This document shows, piece after piece, positions 25,905-35,423 of a DNA stretch of 57,900 nt. Both the position numbers and the translations under genes were made by a program. Positions within the stretch are counted from its first letter, which is position 1, and every line of letters starts with the position of its first letter. Where the stretch lies: NCBI GenBank assembly GCA_934169925.1, contig CAKPOO010000010.1:1-57900 (forward strand). Reading direction: 5' to 3'. Source of the DNA: an uncultured Clostridia bacterium (GTDB lineage: Bacteria > Bacillota > Clostridia > TANB77 > CAG-465). The notes beneath the pieces are model-generated. The model was not told the DNA's origin, did no database searches, and worked only from the letters and a program-made list of their open reading frames with translations.

Positions 25905-25933
25905 TTTACTTTTTACTAAAATTGTGTTATAAT
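25905..25933 (+). promoter_or_regulatory. Promoter of the CarD gene
   Basis: TTTACT (25905-25910), 17 bases, TATAAT (25928-25933), 37 bases before the ATG. Confidence 0.65.
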
Positions 25934-25970
25934 ATAAGTGTGTTTGAAGTGGCGATAAGGAGGATATGTC

Positions 25971-26525
25971 ATGTTTAAAGTAGGCGATAAAGTTGTTTAT
26001 CCTATGCATGGAGCTGGAACTATTGAATCAATAGAAGAAAAAGAAATGCTAGGTAATGTAGAAAACTATTACATTATAAAAATGCCTGTAGGTGGCATGA
26101 AACTTATGGTTCCAACGAGCAAAGTAGAAAATATTGGAATTAGGGAAGTATCTGAAAAATCTAAAGCAGATTCAGTTTTTGAAGTTTTACAAAAACCAAA
26201 AGATCCATACGTACATGATGCAAATTGGTCAAAAAGATACAACTTAAATGTTGAAAAGATTAAATCTGGAAACATTTTAGAAGTAGCAGAAGTTGTTAGA
26301 GAACTTTCTCATAGACACATGGAAAGGGGTCTTTCAATTGGAGAAAAGAAAATGTTATCAACTGCTAAAGACATTTTACTTAGTGAAATGGTTTTATCAG
26401 AAAATTTAGATCATGATTTTCTTGAAAATAAAATTGAAGATTCTATAAAATTTTCTTATAATGCTGGAATTGCAGAAAATAACGATTCTACAAATCAAGG
26501 AACAAGTGGAAATATACAATTATAA
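25971..26525 (+). CDS. CarD family transcriptional regulator
   Basis: CarD-like proteins bind RNA polymerase beta and steady open promoter complexes. The 184 residues start with the CarD/TRCF Tudor-like domain (FKVGDKVVYPMHGAGTIESI, then KLMVPTSKVENIG) and continue with a helical DNA-binding domain (WSKRYNLNVEKIKSGN, LSIGEKKMLSTAKDIL). The last 30 residues are an Asn-rich tail. AAGGAGG before the ATG. It has its own promoter and terminator downstream of disA, a common clostridial arrangement. Confidence 0.92.
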   Translation: MFKVGDKVVYPMHGAGTIESIEEKEMLGNVENYYIIKMPVGGMKLMVPTSKVENIGIREVSEKSKADSVFEVLQKPKDPYVHDANWSKRYNLNVEKIKSGNILEVAEVVRELSHRHMERGLSIGEKKMLSTAKDILLSEMVLSENLDHDFLENKIEDSIKFSYNAGIAENNDSTNQGTSGNIQL

Positions 26526-26540
26526 CTATATCAAATATGT

Positions 26541-26568
26541 AAGTACTACCAAAAGTAGTACTTTTTTT
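26541..26568 (+). terminator. Terminator after the CarD gene
   Basis: Stem AAGTACTAC/GTAGTACTT, loop CAAAA, then seven T. Confidence 0.9.
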
Positions 26569-26590
26569 GTTGTTTATAGGGTTTACATAA

Positions 26591-26620
26591 TTGACTTTTA
26601 AGTATTTTATGTGCTATAAT
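26591..26620 (+). promoter_or_regulatory. Promoter of the DEAH helicase gene
   Basis: TTGACT (26591-26596), 18 bases, TATAAT (26615-26620). The leader that follows has two ribosome binding sites, GGAGG at 26663-26667 with no usable start codon behind it, and GGGAGG just before the real ATG. Confidence 0.7.
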
Positions 26621-26701
26621 TTGTTTTGTTAGAATTATGAGTTTTATATATAATTATATGAAAGGAGGATAGTATAAAAATAAAATTATAGGGAGGTCTG
26701 T

Positions 26702-28606
26702 ATGAATAAAGATTTACCAATATATAAATATAAAGATAAAATTCAAAGTTTAGTACTAGATAATCAGGTAGTAATTATTTCATCAGAAACAGGTTCAGGA
26801 AAATCAACTCAAATACCACAATATTTGTATGAATTTGGATATAATGTAATAATTACTGAGCCTAGAAGAATTGCTACTACATCTGTAGCAAAACGAGTAG
26901 CAAATGAAATGGACGTAAAATTAGGAAGATTAGTTGGATATAAAACAGGATATGAAAGATGTGATTCAAATGAAACAGAAATCTTATATATAACTGATGG
27001 TTTACAACTTATTAGAGAAATTTTTGATTACGATGACTTAATGGAAAATAAAATATTAGTTATTGATGAAGTTCATGAGTGGAATTTAAATATTGAAACA
27101 ATTTTAGCCTGGATTCATAAAAAGTTGCAAGAAGGATTTAAAACTAAAGTTGTTTTGATGAGTGCAACAATGGATTGTAAAAAATTATCAAAATATTTTT
27201 TTAATGCACCAATATTAGAAATTCCTGGTAACTTGTATAAAGTAAAATTTAATCAAGTTCCTTCTTCTAGAATTTTTGATATAACAATAAGTCTTGTAAA
27301 AGAAGGAAAAAATACTTTAGTCTTTTCTGTAGGTAAAAACGAAATTTTAGATTTTATTTACAGACTAAATAAAAGATTAAAGAAAGATAATTTGTCTGCT
27401 GTAGTTTTACCATTTTTTGCTGAATTATCTTTTTATAGTCAACAACTTGTTTTTAAAAACTATGACTTTCCAAAAGTAATTGTTTCAACTAATGTAGCTC
27501 AAACTTCTATAACTATTCCAGAAATAGATGCAGTTGTAGATCAAGGTCAAGAAAAACGTTTTGAGGTTATAAACGGTATTGAAGGATTAAATATAAAAAA
27601 TGTTTCAAAAGCTGATATAATTCAAAGAAAAGGAAGGGCTGGTAGAGTAAAAGATGGTGTGTATTATCTTTGTAATGATACGCCATATAAACTTTTTAAA
27701 GAGTTTTCAGTACCTGAGATTAATAGATATTTCTTAGACCAAGTAATACTTAAATTAAAATCTTCTGGTATAGACATTATAGAGGATAATTTAGAGTTTT
27801 TTCATTTACCAAATAAAGAAGATTTAGAAGAGGGAGTAAAACTTTTAAAAAATCTTGGTTGTATAGATAAAAATAATAATATTACAAATGATGGTATAGA
27901 AATTTCAAAAATTCCTTTATCAGTAAGAAATGCAGTGATTGCATTAAATGCAAAAAAATATAATATTTTAATGGATGGAATCATTGCATCTGTAATAATT
28001 GAAGTTAGAGGAATATCAGATTATAAAGATAAGCCAAAATATTTTGGAAATGAAACATCAGATATTATTTTTGAGGTAAAACTATACAAAAAGATTAGAG
28101 AAAGTATAAAAAAGAATATCTATAATGATGATACTTTTAAAGGTGTAAATAAAAACGTTTATTATAAGGTTACTGAAATGATTGATAAAGTTTTATATTC
28201 ATTTGAGGGTGAACCTTTGGGCGAATGTAAAACTGATGAAGACTATAATAATTTAAAACTTTGTATTATTGCAGGCTTTTTTGATAGTATTTATAAGCTT
28301 AGCGGATACGAGTATTTTAATGTGTGTAAGGAAGATGAATATAGATTGTTAGATACAACATCTTGTGTTTCTTCTTTAAATCCTAAATTTTTAATTGGAA
28401 TTCCAAAAGATATTTGTGTTACAAGAGGATATAAATACAAAAAGAATCTAAAAATTATAACACTTTGCACAAAGGTAACTTTTGAAGAAATTCAAAAGAT
28501 TTTGCCGGATATGTGTTTTGTAGAAGAAAAAAGTGTAAATGGATTTTGGGTTGTAAAAAAATATTTTAATCATGAATTAATGGAACAAAAAAATATTAAA
28601 ATTTAA
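26702..28606 (+). CDS. DEAH-box RNA helicase (HrpA-like)
   Basis: ATP-dependent helicase of superfamily 2, 634 residues. Motif I is ETGSGKST (29-36), motif II is DEVH (122-125) rather than DEAH, motif III SATMD follows near 158, and motif VI is QRKGRAGR. After the helicase core are a winged-helix/ratchet-like region and a C-terminal domain typical of HrpA/HrpB/DHX relatives, though shorter than E. coli HrpA. It probably remodels RNA or ribosome complexes; the substrate is unknown. GGGAGG precedes the ATG; monocistronic. Confidence 0.88.
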   Translation: MNKDLPIYKYKDKIQSLVLDNQVVIISSETGSGKSTQIPQYLYEFGYNVIITEPRRIATTSVAKRVANEMDVKLGRLVGYKTGYERCDSNETEILYITDGLQLIREIFDYDDLMENKILVIDEVHEWNLNIETILAWIHKKLQEGFKTKVVLMSATMDCKKLSKYFFNAPILEIPGNLYKVKFNQVPSSRIFDITISLVKEGKNTLVFSVGKNEILDFIYRLNKRLKKDNLSAVVLPFFAELSFYSQQLVFKNYDFPKVIVSTNVAQTSITIPEIDAVVDQGQEKRFEVINGIEGLNIKNVSKADIIQRKGRAGRVKDGVYYLCNDTPYKLFKEFSVPEINRYFLDQVILKLKSSGIDIIEDNLEFFHLPNKEDLEEGVKLLKNLGCIDKNNNITNDGIEISKIPLSVRNAVIALNAKKYNILMDGIIASVIIEVRGISDYKDKPKYFGNETSDIIFEVKLYKKIRESIKKNIYNDDTFKGVNKNVYYKVTEMIDKVLYSFEGEPLGECKTDEDYNNLKLCIIAGFFDSIYKLSGYEYFNVCKEDEYRLLDTTSCVSSLNPKFLIGIPKDICVTRGYKYKKNLKIITLCTKVTFEEIQKILPDMCFVEEKSVNGFWVVKKYFNHELMEQKNIKI

Positions 28607-28611
28607 AAGGT

Positions 28612-28650
28612 AAAGGTAGTGTTAATTATTAGCACTACCTTTATTGATTT
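28612..28650 (+). terminator. Terminator after the helicase gene
   Basis: Stem AAAGGTAGTG/CACTACCTTT with an 11-base loop; the tail is only moderately T-rich. Confidence 0.7.
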
Positions 28651-28722
28651 TTATACTATGTTTGTGATATATTAAAAAAAGTAAAATTTTAATTTTTTTC
28701 TAATTAGAAGAAAGGAGTTTAT

Positions 28723-29586
28723 ATGGGAAAATATATTGATTTACATGTACATACAACTTGTTCAGATGGAAAAAAAACAGTAGAAGAAGTAATTGATATG
28801 GCAAATGAAAATGATGTAAAATTCTTGGCAATAGCAGATCATTACAACTTAGCTGCATATGAAATATTAAAAAAGATTGATACTAAAGATGTTGAATGTA
28901 TACCAGCAATTGAACTTGGTACAGATTTATCATCTTTAGGAATTGGTAAAAATCATAAGTGCCACATTTTGGTATATTATCCAAGTCCAAAGATATCTTT
29001 GCTTATAGATAGATATGAAATGGATAGAAGACAATGTGTTAAAAAAATACTAAAAATGTTAAGAAACCAAGGAATTAAAATTAATTATTCTGATGTAGTA
29101 AAATATGCTAGAGATAATGAAAGAGTTGGAAGATTTGATATTGCAATAGCACTTTCTAAATTAGGATTTGTTGAAAATCCAATAGAAGCTTATGGTACGT
29201 ATTTAGATGTAAATGCAAAAGCTTATGTTCAAAGAAACAAAATGTCACCAGTTAATTTAATTAAATTTGTGAAAAAAACTGGAGGAGTGTGTGTTGTTGC
29301 TCATCCAAAAAGTTTACGTTTAAGTTATCAAAAAGCAGATGAATTTTTTAATCTTTTATCACAACATGGTCTTGGTGGAATTGAGGTATACAATCCTTCA
29401 AATAATGATGAACAAAGGGAGTATTATTTAAATTTATGCAAAAAATATAACTTGATTGCAACAGTTGGTAGTGATTATCATGGCAAACCAGATGAAAATT
29501 TAATGATAGGTTATGGTAATAATTACAATTTATGTATTGATGATGAAAAAATAATTTATGATTTAAAAAGCGCTACAAAGAGGTAA
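28723..29586 (+). CDS. PHP-domain phosphoesterase
   Basis: The 287 residues carry the metal-binding motifs of the PHP fold: HVHTTCSDG (H8, H10), IADHYN (near 46-51), PAIELG, VAHPKS and GSDYHGKP. The pattern fits the YciV/RNase AM group (3',5'-bisphosphate phosphatase or 5'-3' exoribonuclease) rather than DNA polymerase. No signal peptide. AAAGGAG precedes the ATG. Stands alone between two terminators. Confidence 0.87.
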   Translation: MGKYIDLHVHTTCSDGKKTVEEVIDMANENDVKFLAIADHYNLAAYEILKKIDTKDVECIPAIELGTDLSSLGIGKNHKCHILVYYPSPKISLLIDRYEMDRRQCVKKILKMLRNQGIKINYSDVVKYARDNERVGRFDIAIALSKLGFVENPIEAYGTYLDVNAKAYVQRNKMSPVNLIKFVKKTGGVCVVAHPKSLRLSYQKADEFFNLLSQHGLGGIEVYNPSNNDEQREYYLNLCKKYNLIATVGSDYHGKPDENLMIGYGNNYNLCIDDEKIIYDLKSATKR

Positions 29587-29605
29587 TGTTACCTCTTTGT
29601 TTCGT
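29575..29605 (+). terminator. Terminator after the PHP gene
   Basis: Stem ACAAAGAGGTA/TACCTCTTTGT with a tight loop, overlapping the last codons, then TTTCGTTTT. Confidence 0.8.
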
Positions 29606-29672
29606 TTTAATTTAAAATTGTAACAAAAATGTAATTTGTTGAAAAGGCATATTAATTATAAAGAAAATATAA

Positions 29673-29701
29673 TTGACTACATTTACATAATGTGATATAA
29701 T
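29673..29701 (+). promoter_or_regulatory. Promoter of the coiled-coil gene
   Basis: TTGACT (29673-29678), 17 bases, TATAAT (29696-29701), 24 bases before the ATG. Confidence 0.8.
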
Positions 29702-29725
29702 CTGCACAAATGAGGTGTGGAATAT

Positions 29726-31384
29726 ATGTCATTTTTTGATAAAGTTCAAGATAATATTTTGTCTTTACAAAGTGATAAAGAAAAGTTTGATAACTTGATT
29801 TCAAATTTTAATGCAAGTGTAGAAGAAAGTTACAAATTAGATATACTAAAAGAAGAGATGCTAAGTTTACTTAGTAAAATTTTTAGTAATCACTGTGAAG
29901 ATGTTTTATCAGTATCTTTTAAAATGAGGATAAATGAAGTAAGAAAAACGCTTGTTGATACATTAAATGAAAAAAAAGATACTTTAGTAGAAAAAGTAAA
30001 TGAAAGAGAAATTTTAGTACAGTCTTTAAAAGAATTGTTAGGCTTTGCTTACCTTGTAGATACAATTAAGAAAAATGTTCATATTGGTATGAATATTGAA
30101 AAAAGACTTTTTGATATAAAAAACGATTCAAAAGATATTGTAGATATCGAAAAAAGAATATATGCTACTAATTTTATTAATGAAAAATTAGAGTTATATA
30201 AAGATGGACTAAAACAACTTGTTAAAATTTTAAAAGGACATAAACGAAAAACTGAGATTAGCTTTGATGATAAAAACAAGATATATGAAATATTTAATTC
30301 AATATCTGTAGAAAATCAATTTGATGATAATCATTCAAAAATGTTTAATGAAAACATATATGAATATGACGATTCTACATTAGTAGTAGATTATATACTT
30401 TACTTTGAAAAAATTTTTGTTGAAAATGCAAATACTATTGGAATTAATATTTCAGGTTTTACAGAAAATATAGTTAATATTTTTTCAAAAAAAGATTCAA
30501 AAAACACCTTAATAAATAATTTAATTGAATATATATATGGAAGATATAAATTAGAAATTGAAAATTTTAAGCAAACTTCAACAAAGAAGAAAAACAAATG
30601 TTTAAGACAATTAAAAAAACAATTAGAGTCTTGTTATGAATTTGATGGTCTATGTGTAATAGATGATATTTATGAAAATTTAGCTTTTAATAATAATTTA
30701 AGTAATTATATAGGAAATAGCGAGTATAATAAGACTTTAAAAAATTTATTCTTTAGTATAAGTAAAGATGAATTGGAATTAGAAAATATTAAAGTAGTTG
30801 ATTTTGTAGGGGATATAAACAAGAGTTTAATTGATTCATTTGACTATGAAAAATATAACCAAATTTATGAGTTTAATTACAAAAATAAAAATAAATTAAT
30901 TTCATATTATAGACAATATTATTTTGATTTATTAGAAGATGCAAAAGAAAAGGTAATAAATACTTATTTAGAAAAATTAGAAAAATATTTTAAGAAAAAT
31001 AAAATTGACAAAATTGATATATCAAAACTTGATGAACAGATTATTATAACTGATAGTCAAATAACTAAATTAGAGAAAATATTAGATTATGTTGATAAAA
31101 ATTATGAAAATTTTACTGATGAAAACTTTAAAGATTATTTACAGGCAATCGAACAAAGATATACTGTAAAAAATTTATATGATTCAGTTTTAAATACAAA
31201 ATCTAATTTTTTATATAAATTAAAAACAAAAAAGAAAATTGTAGAAGAAAATATAAAGATAAGTCAGTTTATTGATGATGAAAAGATTAATAATAGATTA
31301 AGAAATGTTATTGTTAGTCAGCTTTTTTTAGATAAAGATAAGGATTTAAAAGATGAAATTTTAAAAAAGATAATGTGTAACTAA
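29726..31384 (+). CDS. Large helical/coiled-coil protein of unknown function
   Basis: I do not recognise this 552-residue protein. It is almost entirely charged helix (Lys, Glu, Asp, Asn) with heptad-like stretches, no signal peptide, no cysteine motif and no membrane segment, so it should be cytoplasmic and elongated. The ATG at 29726 is eight bases after GAGGTG; an in-frame GTG overlaps that site. It has a good promoter and is followed 52 bases later by a multi-pass membrane protein on the same strand. The pairing of a soluble coiled-coil protein with a small membrane protein suggests a membrane-tethered assembly, but that is inference. Confidence 0.75.
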   Translation: MSFFDKVQDNILSLQSDKEKFDNLISNFNASVEESYKLDILKEEMLSLLSKIFSNHCEDVLSVSFKMRINEVRKTLVDTLNEKKDTLVEKVNEREILVQSLKELLGFAYLVDTIKKNVHIGMNIEKRLFDIKNDSKDIVDIEKRIYATNFINEKLELYKDGLKQLVKILKGHKRKTEISFDDKNKIYEIFNSISVENQFDDNHSKMFNENIYEYDDSTLVVDYILYFEKIFVENANTIGINISGFTENIVNIFSKKDSKNTLINNLIEYIYGRYKLEIENFKQTSTKKKNKCLRQLKKQLESCYEFDGLCVIDDIYENLAFNNNLSNYIGNSEYNKTLKNLFFSISKDELELENIKVVDFVGDINKSLIDSFDYEKYNQIYEFNYKNKNKLISYYRQYYFDLLEDAKEKVINTYLEKLEKYFKKNKIDKIDISKLDEQIIITDSQITKLEKILDYVDKNYENFTDENFKDYLQAIEQRYTVKNLYDSVLNTKSNFLYKLKTKKKIVEENIKISQFIDDEKINNRLRNVIVSQLFLDKDKDLKDEILKKIMCN

Positions 31385-31436
31385 GGTGGTTTACATTGTC
31401 TTTTTTTTATGATATACTACCTTTGTCGGTGATAAT

Positions 31437-32117
31437 ATGAAAAAAAATATTGATAAAAAAAATAAAAATCTAAAAAAAGGGAATAATTTTAAAAAAATTA
31501 TAAATAAATACAAAAAATTTTTTAAGGAAAATATATTAACTAATTTGTTTATTTCACTAGTGCTTATGATTCTTATTTTTTGTATAGTTTTTATTATGCA
31601 AAAAAATAGAAATATTGATTATGCTAGTATGGAAATGGACTTAAGCTTTTTTGGCAATGTAAAAAGTACATTTTTTACTTCTGCTGTAGTTACTTTTGCA
31701 GGTATAGTTCCATATTGTTATATATCATTTTTAGGATTTATTCTATCTGCAGATATTGCTAATATATTTTTATATGTATTTGCTACAGGAAGTGTTATTT
31801 CAAAAATCTTTGTTATTTTTTCATCAATACTTCAAATAATAGGGTATAGTTTTTGCGTTAGTGCAGGGTTTTATTATTGTAAAAATGCAACTAAGAGATT
31901 TAAATATTCTCAAGGTAAAGGTTTTTCTTATTTAGATGTAAAAAAAGGAATTTATGCAATAAGAAAAAATGAAGAAAAATATAATGAAATAGTAGATCTT
32001 CAAAACAAGAAATTAGAAAAATTAGAGAAAAATAATGTAAAAATTGATTATTTTAATATAATTATAACAACACTTATTGGTTTTTTTATAAATGTTATAG
32101 CGTTAATTTTTGTTTAA
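31437..32117 (+). CDS. Multi-pass membrane protein, distantly SpoIIM-like
   Basis: 226 residues with a very basic 37-residue N-terminus, then about five hydrophobic helices: 39-58, 75-95, 100-120, 125-150 and a last one at 205-226 after a charged coiled loop (EEKYNEIVDLQNKKLEKLEKN). The Gly/Phe/Tyr-rich central helices recall stage II sporulation protein M and related DUF95 proteins, but the match is weak and I would not rely on it. GGTGAT precedes the ATG. Ended by a strong terminator; likely second gene after the coiled-coil protein. Confidence 0.65.
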   Translation: MKKNIDKKNKNLKKGNNFKKIINKYKKFFKENILTNLFISLVLMILIFCIVFIMQKNRNIDYASMEMDLSFFGNVKSTFFTSAVVTFAGIVPYCYISFLGFILSADIANIFLYVFATGSVISKIFVIFSSILQIIGYSFCVSAGFYYCKNATKRFKYSQGKGFSYLDVKKGIYAIRKNEEKYNEIVDLQNKKLEKLEKNNVKIDYFNIIITTLIGFFINVIALIFV

Positions 32118-32130
32118 TAAATTTATATAA

Positions 32131-32167
32131 TTAAAGACTTAGAATTTTCTAAGTCTTTAATTTTTTT
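32131..32167. terminator. Bidirectional terminator
   Basis: Fourteen-base-pair stem TTAAAGACTTAGAA/TTCTAAGTCTTTAA with T-run on the plus strand and A-rich left side, between converging genes. Confidence 0.9.
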
Positions 32168-33326
32168 TAGTAAAAATATCTTTTATTTGCTTTTTTAAGT
32201 AGTCTTTCATACTATTTTTATTAATATTGTATTTTGCATAGATATTTTTAGTATATAAAAGTTCATCTTCTACATAAAGCTCAATATTTCCAATGTAGTC
32301 TCCAACTTTTAATGGAGGTGTAAGTTTTAATGGAAGATTTTGTTTTATATAAATATTATCATATTCTTCTTGAGTTAATGCAATAATGTGATTTTCATCT
32401 ATTTTTTCTTCGTAATAATCTTTTGAACCTTTTGGAACTGGTATGCAAATATAAAAATGTAGATAATTAGAAATGTCATATAAATCATATTTATTAAAAG
32501 ACTCTTCTAGTAGATTTTTTGCTTCATTAAATCTAATATTACTTGTTGAAGCATCAAGAATTATTGCAATTAACCTAAAATCATCTTTTGTTGCAGAAGC
32601 ACTTAAACATTTATTTGCACCGTTTGTAAAACCAGTTTTTACTCCATCAGCTTTTGAGTAGGTCCTTAAAAGTGCATTTGTATTATTTAAAGTTTTTGTA
32701 AATGAACCAAAATTGATAGTTGCAGTTTGGGTATTTACAATTTCATTTATAATATCATAATTTAGTGCATATCTTGTTATTTTTGCCATTGAAAGAGCAC
32801 TTGTATAATGTTCATCATTGTCAAGTCCATGTGGATTTGCAAAAGAGGTATCAGTAAGTCCAATTTCTTCTGCTTTTTTATTCATTAAAATTGCAAAATT
32901 TTCTACACTTCCTGCAACATGTATTGCAGCTGTTAGTGCACAATCATTTCCACTTGGAAGTAACATTCCGTATAGCAAAGATTTTACACTTACCATATCT
33001 TTATATTTAAGACCAACTGTAGAACCACCAATTAATGCAGCTTCTTTTGGAACTTCTACCATTTCATCTAAATCACAATTTTCAACTAATAATATACTTG
33101 TCATTATTTTTGTAAGAGATGCCATTTTCTTTTTTTGCGTAGCATTTTTTTCATAAAGAGATCTTCCACTAACATAGTCTATAACTACAGCAGAATTTGA
33201 TGTTATATCTAAATAATTTTTATCTATAATAGAAGATGAAAAAATATGATTATTCCAAAAAATAACCAAACAAATTGAAAATGAAATGAAAAATTTAAAT
33301 ATTAATTTATTAGAGTTTTTTAGCAT
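32157..33326 (-). CDS. D-alanyl-D-alanine carboxypeptidase (PBP5/DacF type)
   Basis: Exported penicillin-binding protein that trims the terminal D-Ala from peptidoglycan stem peptides. The 389 residues begin with a signal peptide or anchor (FKFFISFSICLVIFWNNHIFSS). The S11 peptidase motifs follow: SLTK (S70, K73), SGN (125-127) and KTG (230-232). A C-terminal beta domain (about 290-370) ends in a basic segment that may lie on the membrane. GAGG precedes the ATG. It is a single gene. In clostridia such enzymes may be vegetative or sporulation-linked; sequence alone does not decide. Confidence 0.93.
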   Translation of the reverse strand: MLKNSNKLIFKFFISFSICLVIFWNNHIFSSSIIDKNYLDITSNSAVVIDYVSGRSLYEKNATQKKKMASLTKIMTSILLVENCDLDEMVEVPKEAALIGGSTVGLKYKDMVSVKSLLYGMLLPSGNDCALTAAIHVAGSVENFAILMNKKAEEIGLTDTSFANPHGLDNDEHYTSALSMAKITRYALNYDIINEIVNTQTATINFGSFTKTLNNTNALLRTYSKADGVKTGFTNGANKCLSASATKDDFRLIAIILDASTSNIRFNEAKNLLEESFNKYDLYDISNYLHFYICIPVPKGSKDYYEEKIDENHIIALTQEEYDNIYIKQNLPLKLTPPLKVGDYIGNIELYVEDELLYTKNIYAKYNINKNSMKDYLKKQIKDIFTKKN

Positions 33327-33438
33327 TTTTATACCTCAATTTACGTTCATTTTATATGTATTCATTTTTTAGTAAAAAAATGTCAAATATTGATATATTT
33401 TTTTCTTTATAATATAATTTATGTGTAGAGGTGTTTCT

Positions 33439-34497
33439 ATGGAAAAACTAATGAAAAAAGTAATAAATAATGAGGCTATACGAGTTATAGAATCAATTTT
33501 ATATATATTATCTATTGTGTTTGTGGTTATAATTAATATTTATGGAAGCGTTTTTTTTAAATTTATTCCGCTTTTATTTTTTATTGGAATAATTGGAAAA
33601 TTGGTATTTAACAGACCTTTTAGTACCACTTTATTTGGATTTATTGTTTCGGTTTGTATTTATTATATTAGTGGAGTTAGAGATTTTTTTGAAAATTTAA
33701 CAAGTAGTTTTATTTTTGCTTTTTATATTGGCCTTGGAGAAGTTTTTGCTTTACTTATAAAAAAGACATATACAGTAATGTTAAAAAAGGATAATTCAAA
33801 ATATAATATTCTTGAAAAGTCAAATAAAAAAGAAAAGATTATATATATGTTTCTTTGTGGAGTGGTTTTAGTTTTAGTTTTGAGTTTGTATAATTTTATG
33901 AATTCAAATTATTTTTCATATTCTTCATGTGAGAAACGTTTAGATAGTTATTTAAAAGAGAATAATATAAATGATTATAAAATTATATCTATTAGCTATA
34001 ATATACTAAAAAAACCTAATTTTGAATTTTATATTTTAAATAACGATGAATGCAAAAGAGAAAAATATTATGTATTTTTAGATAAAAATATTGATATTTC
34101 TAAAAATGATGATGAAAATGTTGAGTTTATAAATAATATGAATTCTAAAATTGATGAATTTATAAAAAATAGTAAAATCGAAGGGATAGAAGATATTACT
34201 ATTAGTGCAAAATATGAAAATAATGAATATATTTTAGATGTTAAATCAAATTATGAAACTAGTGAAGATGAAACTAATTTTTCAAAATTACTTGCTAAAG
34301 TTTTGGACGATGAAAATTTTAAAGAAATATTAGAAAATTTTGAAAGAGTTAAAATTACACTAAATAATTATGATGATAACACTCAAGTTATAGTTTCGTA
34401 TTTTTATGTTGAAAATTATTTAAAATATAAAAATGAGCAAAGTTTAAATACTTATGTTTATATAAATAATTCAATAACTATAGAATATGTCGATTAA
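33439..34497 (+). CDS. Membrane protein with C-terminal extracytoplasmic domain, unknown
   Basis: 352 residues, no family recognised. Three to four hydrophobic helices fill the first 105 residues (including FKFIPLLFFIGIIGKLVF and SSFIFAFYIGLGEVFALLI), then a basic loop, another helix near 130-150 (IIYMFLCGVVLVLVLSLYNF) and a polar domain of about 200 residues with repeated acidic strands. The ATG at 33439 follows AGAGGTG; an in-frame ATG at 33421 lies upstream of that site. Its last codons nearly touch the protease gene (19-base gap), so the two are cotranscribed. Confidence 0.7.
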   Translation: MEKLMKKVINNEAIRVIESILYILSIVFVVIINIYGSVFFKFIPLLFFIGIIGKLVFNRPFSTTLFGFIVSVCIYYISGVRDFFENLTSSFIFAFYIGLGEVFALLIKKTYTVMLKKDNSKYNILEKSNKKEKIIYMFLCGVVLVLVLSLYNFMNSNYFSYSSCEKRLDSYLKENNINDYKIISISYNILKKPNFEFYILNNDECKREKYYVFLDKNIDISKNDDENVEFINNMNSKIDEFIKNSKIEGIEDITISAKYENNEYILDVKSNYETSEDETNFSKLLAKVLDDENFKEILENFERVKITLNNYDDNTQVIVSYFYVENYLKYKNEQSLNTYVYINNSITIEYVD

Positions 34498-34516
34498 TAT
34501 ATGGAGGAAAGTAAAG

Positions 34517-35365
34517 ATGGAAGATAATAAATCTAGAAAATTATCTTTAATTACTGAAATTATACTTTTCTTAATTATAGTTTTTATAACAGTTCTTGTT
34601 TTTACATCTTTATCAGATCAAGTAGTAAATGCAGATTCAATAGCTTCTAAACTTACTAATGTTGATGGTACACAATATGAAAATAGGAATTTTATAAAAA
34701 AAATAAAAGAAGAGTTTGGGATAAATATTTCGTATGGAAGTTCTACAATGAGTTTAGCAAAAAAATTTGATGCTAATATTCAAGAAAATGAAAACATTGT
34801 AAATAACAATTTAAAAATTATATATGAATCATTATCAAAATATCCTAAAGATGTTTTTTATATGTGTAAATCTAAAAAATATCCTTTAAATATCGTAATT
34901 TTTAGTGATTTTAATACTGATGATATTGCACTTGCAGCAAAAAATTCATTAAATGAATTTACAATATATTTAAGTAATAATGAAAAGTTGCAAAGATCTA
35001 TTAATCATGAAATGTATCATGTGCTTGAATATTATATGCAAGATACTAAGAAAAACTTATATTCTGATTGGAAAGATTTAAATTTACAAGGTGTAAGTTA
35101 TACAGGAGACGTTAAAAATTTAAACTCAGATTATGTTTTTGATAACAATAATGTGTATAATGAAAATACATGCTTTGTTACAAAATATTCTAAATATTCA
35201 GAATCTGAAGATAGAGCTGAGATTTTTGCTGAACTTATGATGTCAAAAGAAAAACCTAAGTTTTTAAGTTCAAAATATATTTTAGAAAAATCAAAATGTA
35301 TAGCAAATGCAATAAATTCAAATATCACAAGTGAAAAGTTTCATTTTAATCAGTTTTTAGAGTAA
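34517..35365 (+). CDS. Membrane-anchored HExxH zinc-protease-like protein
   Basis: 282 residues with an N-terminal anchor (about 10-32, IILFLIIVFITVLVF) and an outward domain carrying HEMYH (H164, E165, H168) inside SINHEMYHVLEYY, the zinc-binding helix of gluzincin-type metallopeptidases. A downstream ESEDRAEIFAELM (E231/E235) can supply the third ligand, and the overall shape recalls the anthrax lethal factor/M34-like and other small anchored zincins. No cleavage target can be named. GGAGG eight bases before the ATG. It lies between the unknown membrane protein and the large secreted protein. Confidence 0.75.
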   Translation: MEDNKSRKLSLITEIILFLIIVFITVLVFTSLSDQVVNADSIASKLTNVDGTQYENRNFIKKIKEEFGINISYGSSTMSLAKKFDANIQENENIVNNNLKIIYESLSKYPKDVFYMCKSKKYPLNIVIFSDFNTDDIALAAKNSLNEFTIYLSNNEKLQRSINHEMYHVLEYYMQDTKKNLYSDWKDLNLQGVSYTGDVKNLNSDYVFDNNNVYNENTCFVTKYSKYSESEDRAEIFAELMMSKEKPKFLSSKYILEKSKCIANAINSNITSEKFHFNQFLE

Positions 35366-35423
35366 GCTTGTATATTTACAAGATATAAAAAAAATGATAT
35401 AATCAGGCTTGGTGGAGGTAACT

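Noticed and set aside
26661..26700. Leader peptide before the DEAH helicase, suggested by a second ribosome binding site
   Set aside because: No ATG, GTG or TTG at a proper distance, only a short frame after ATA; likely vestigial or chance.
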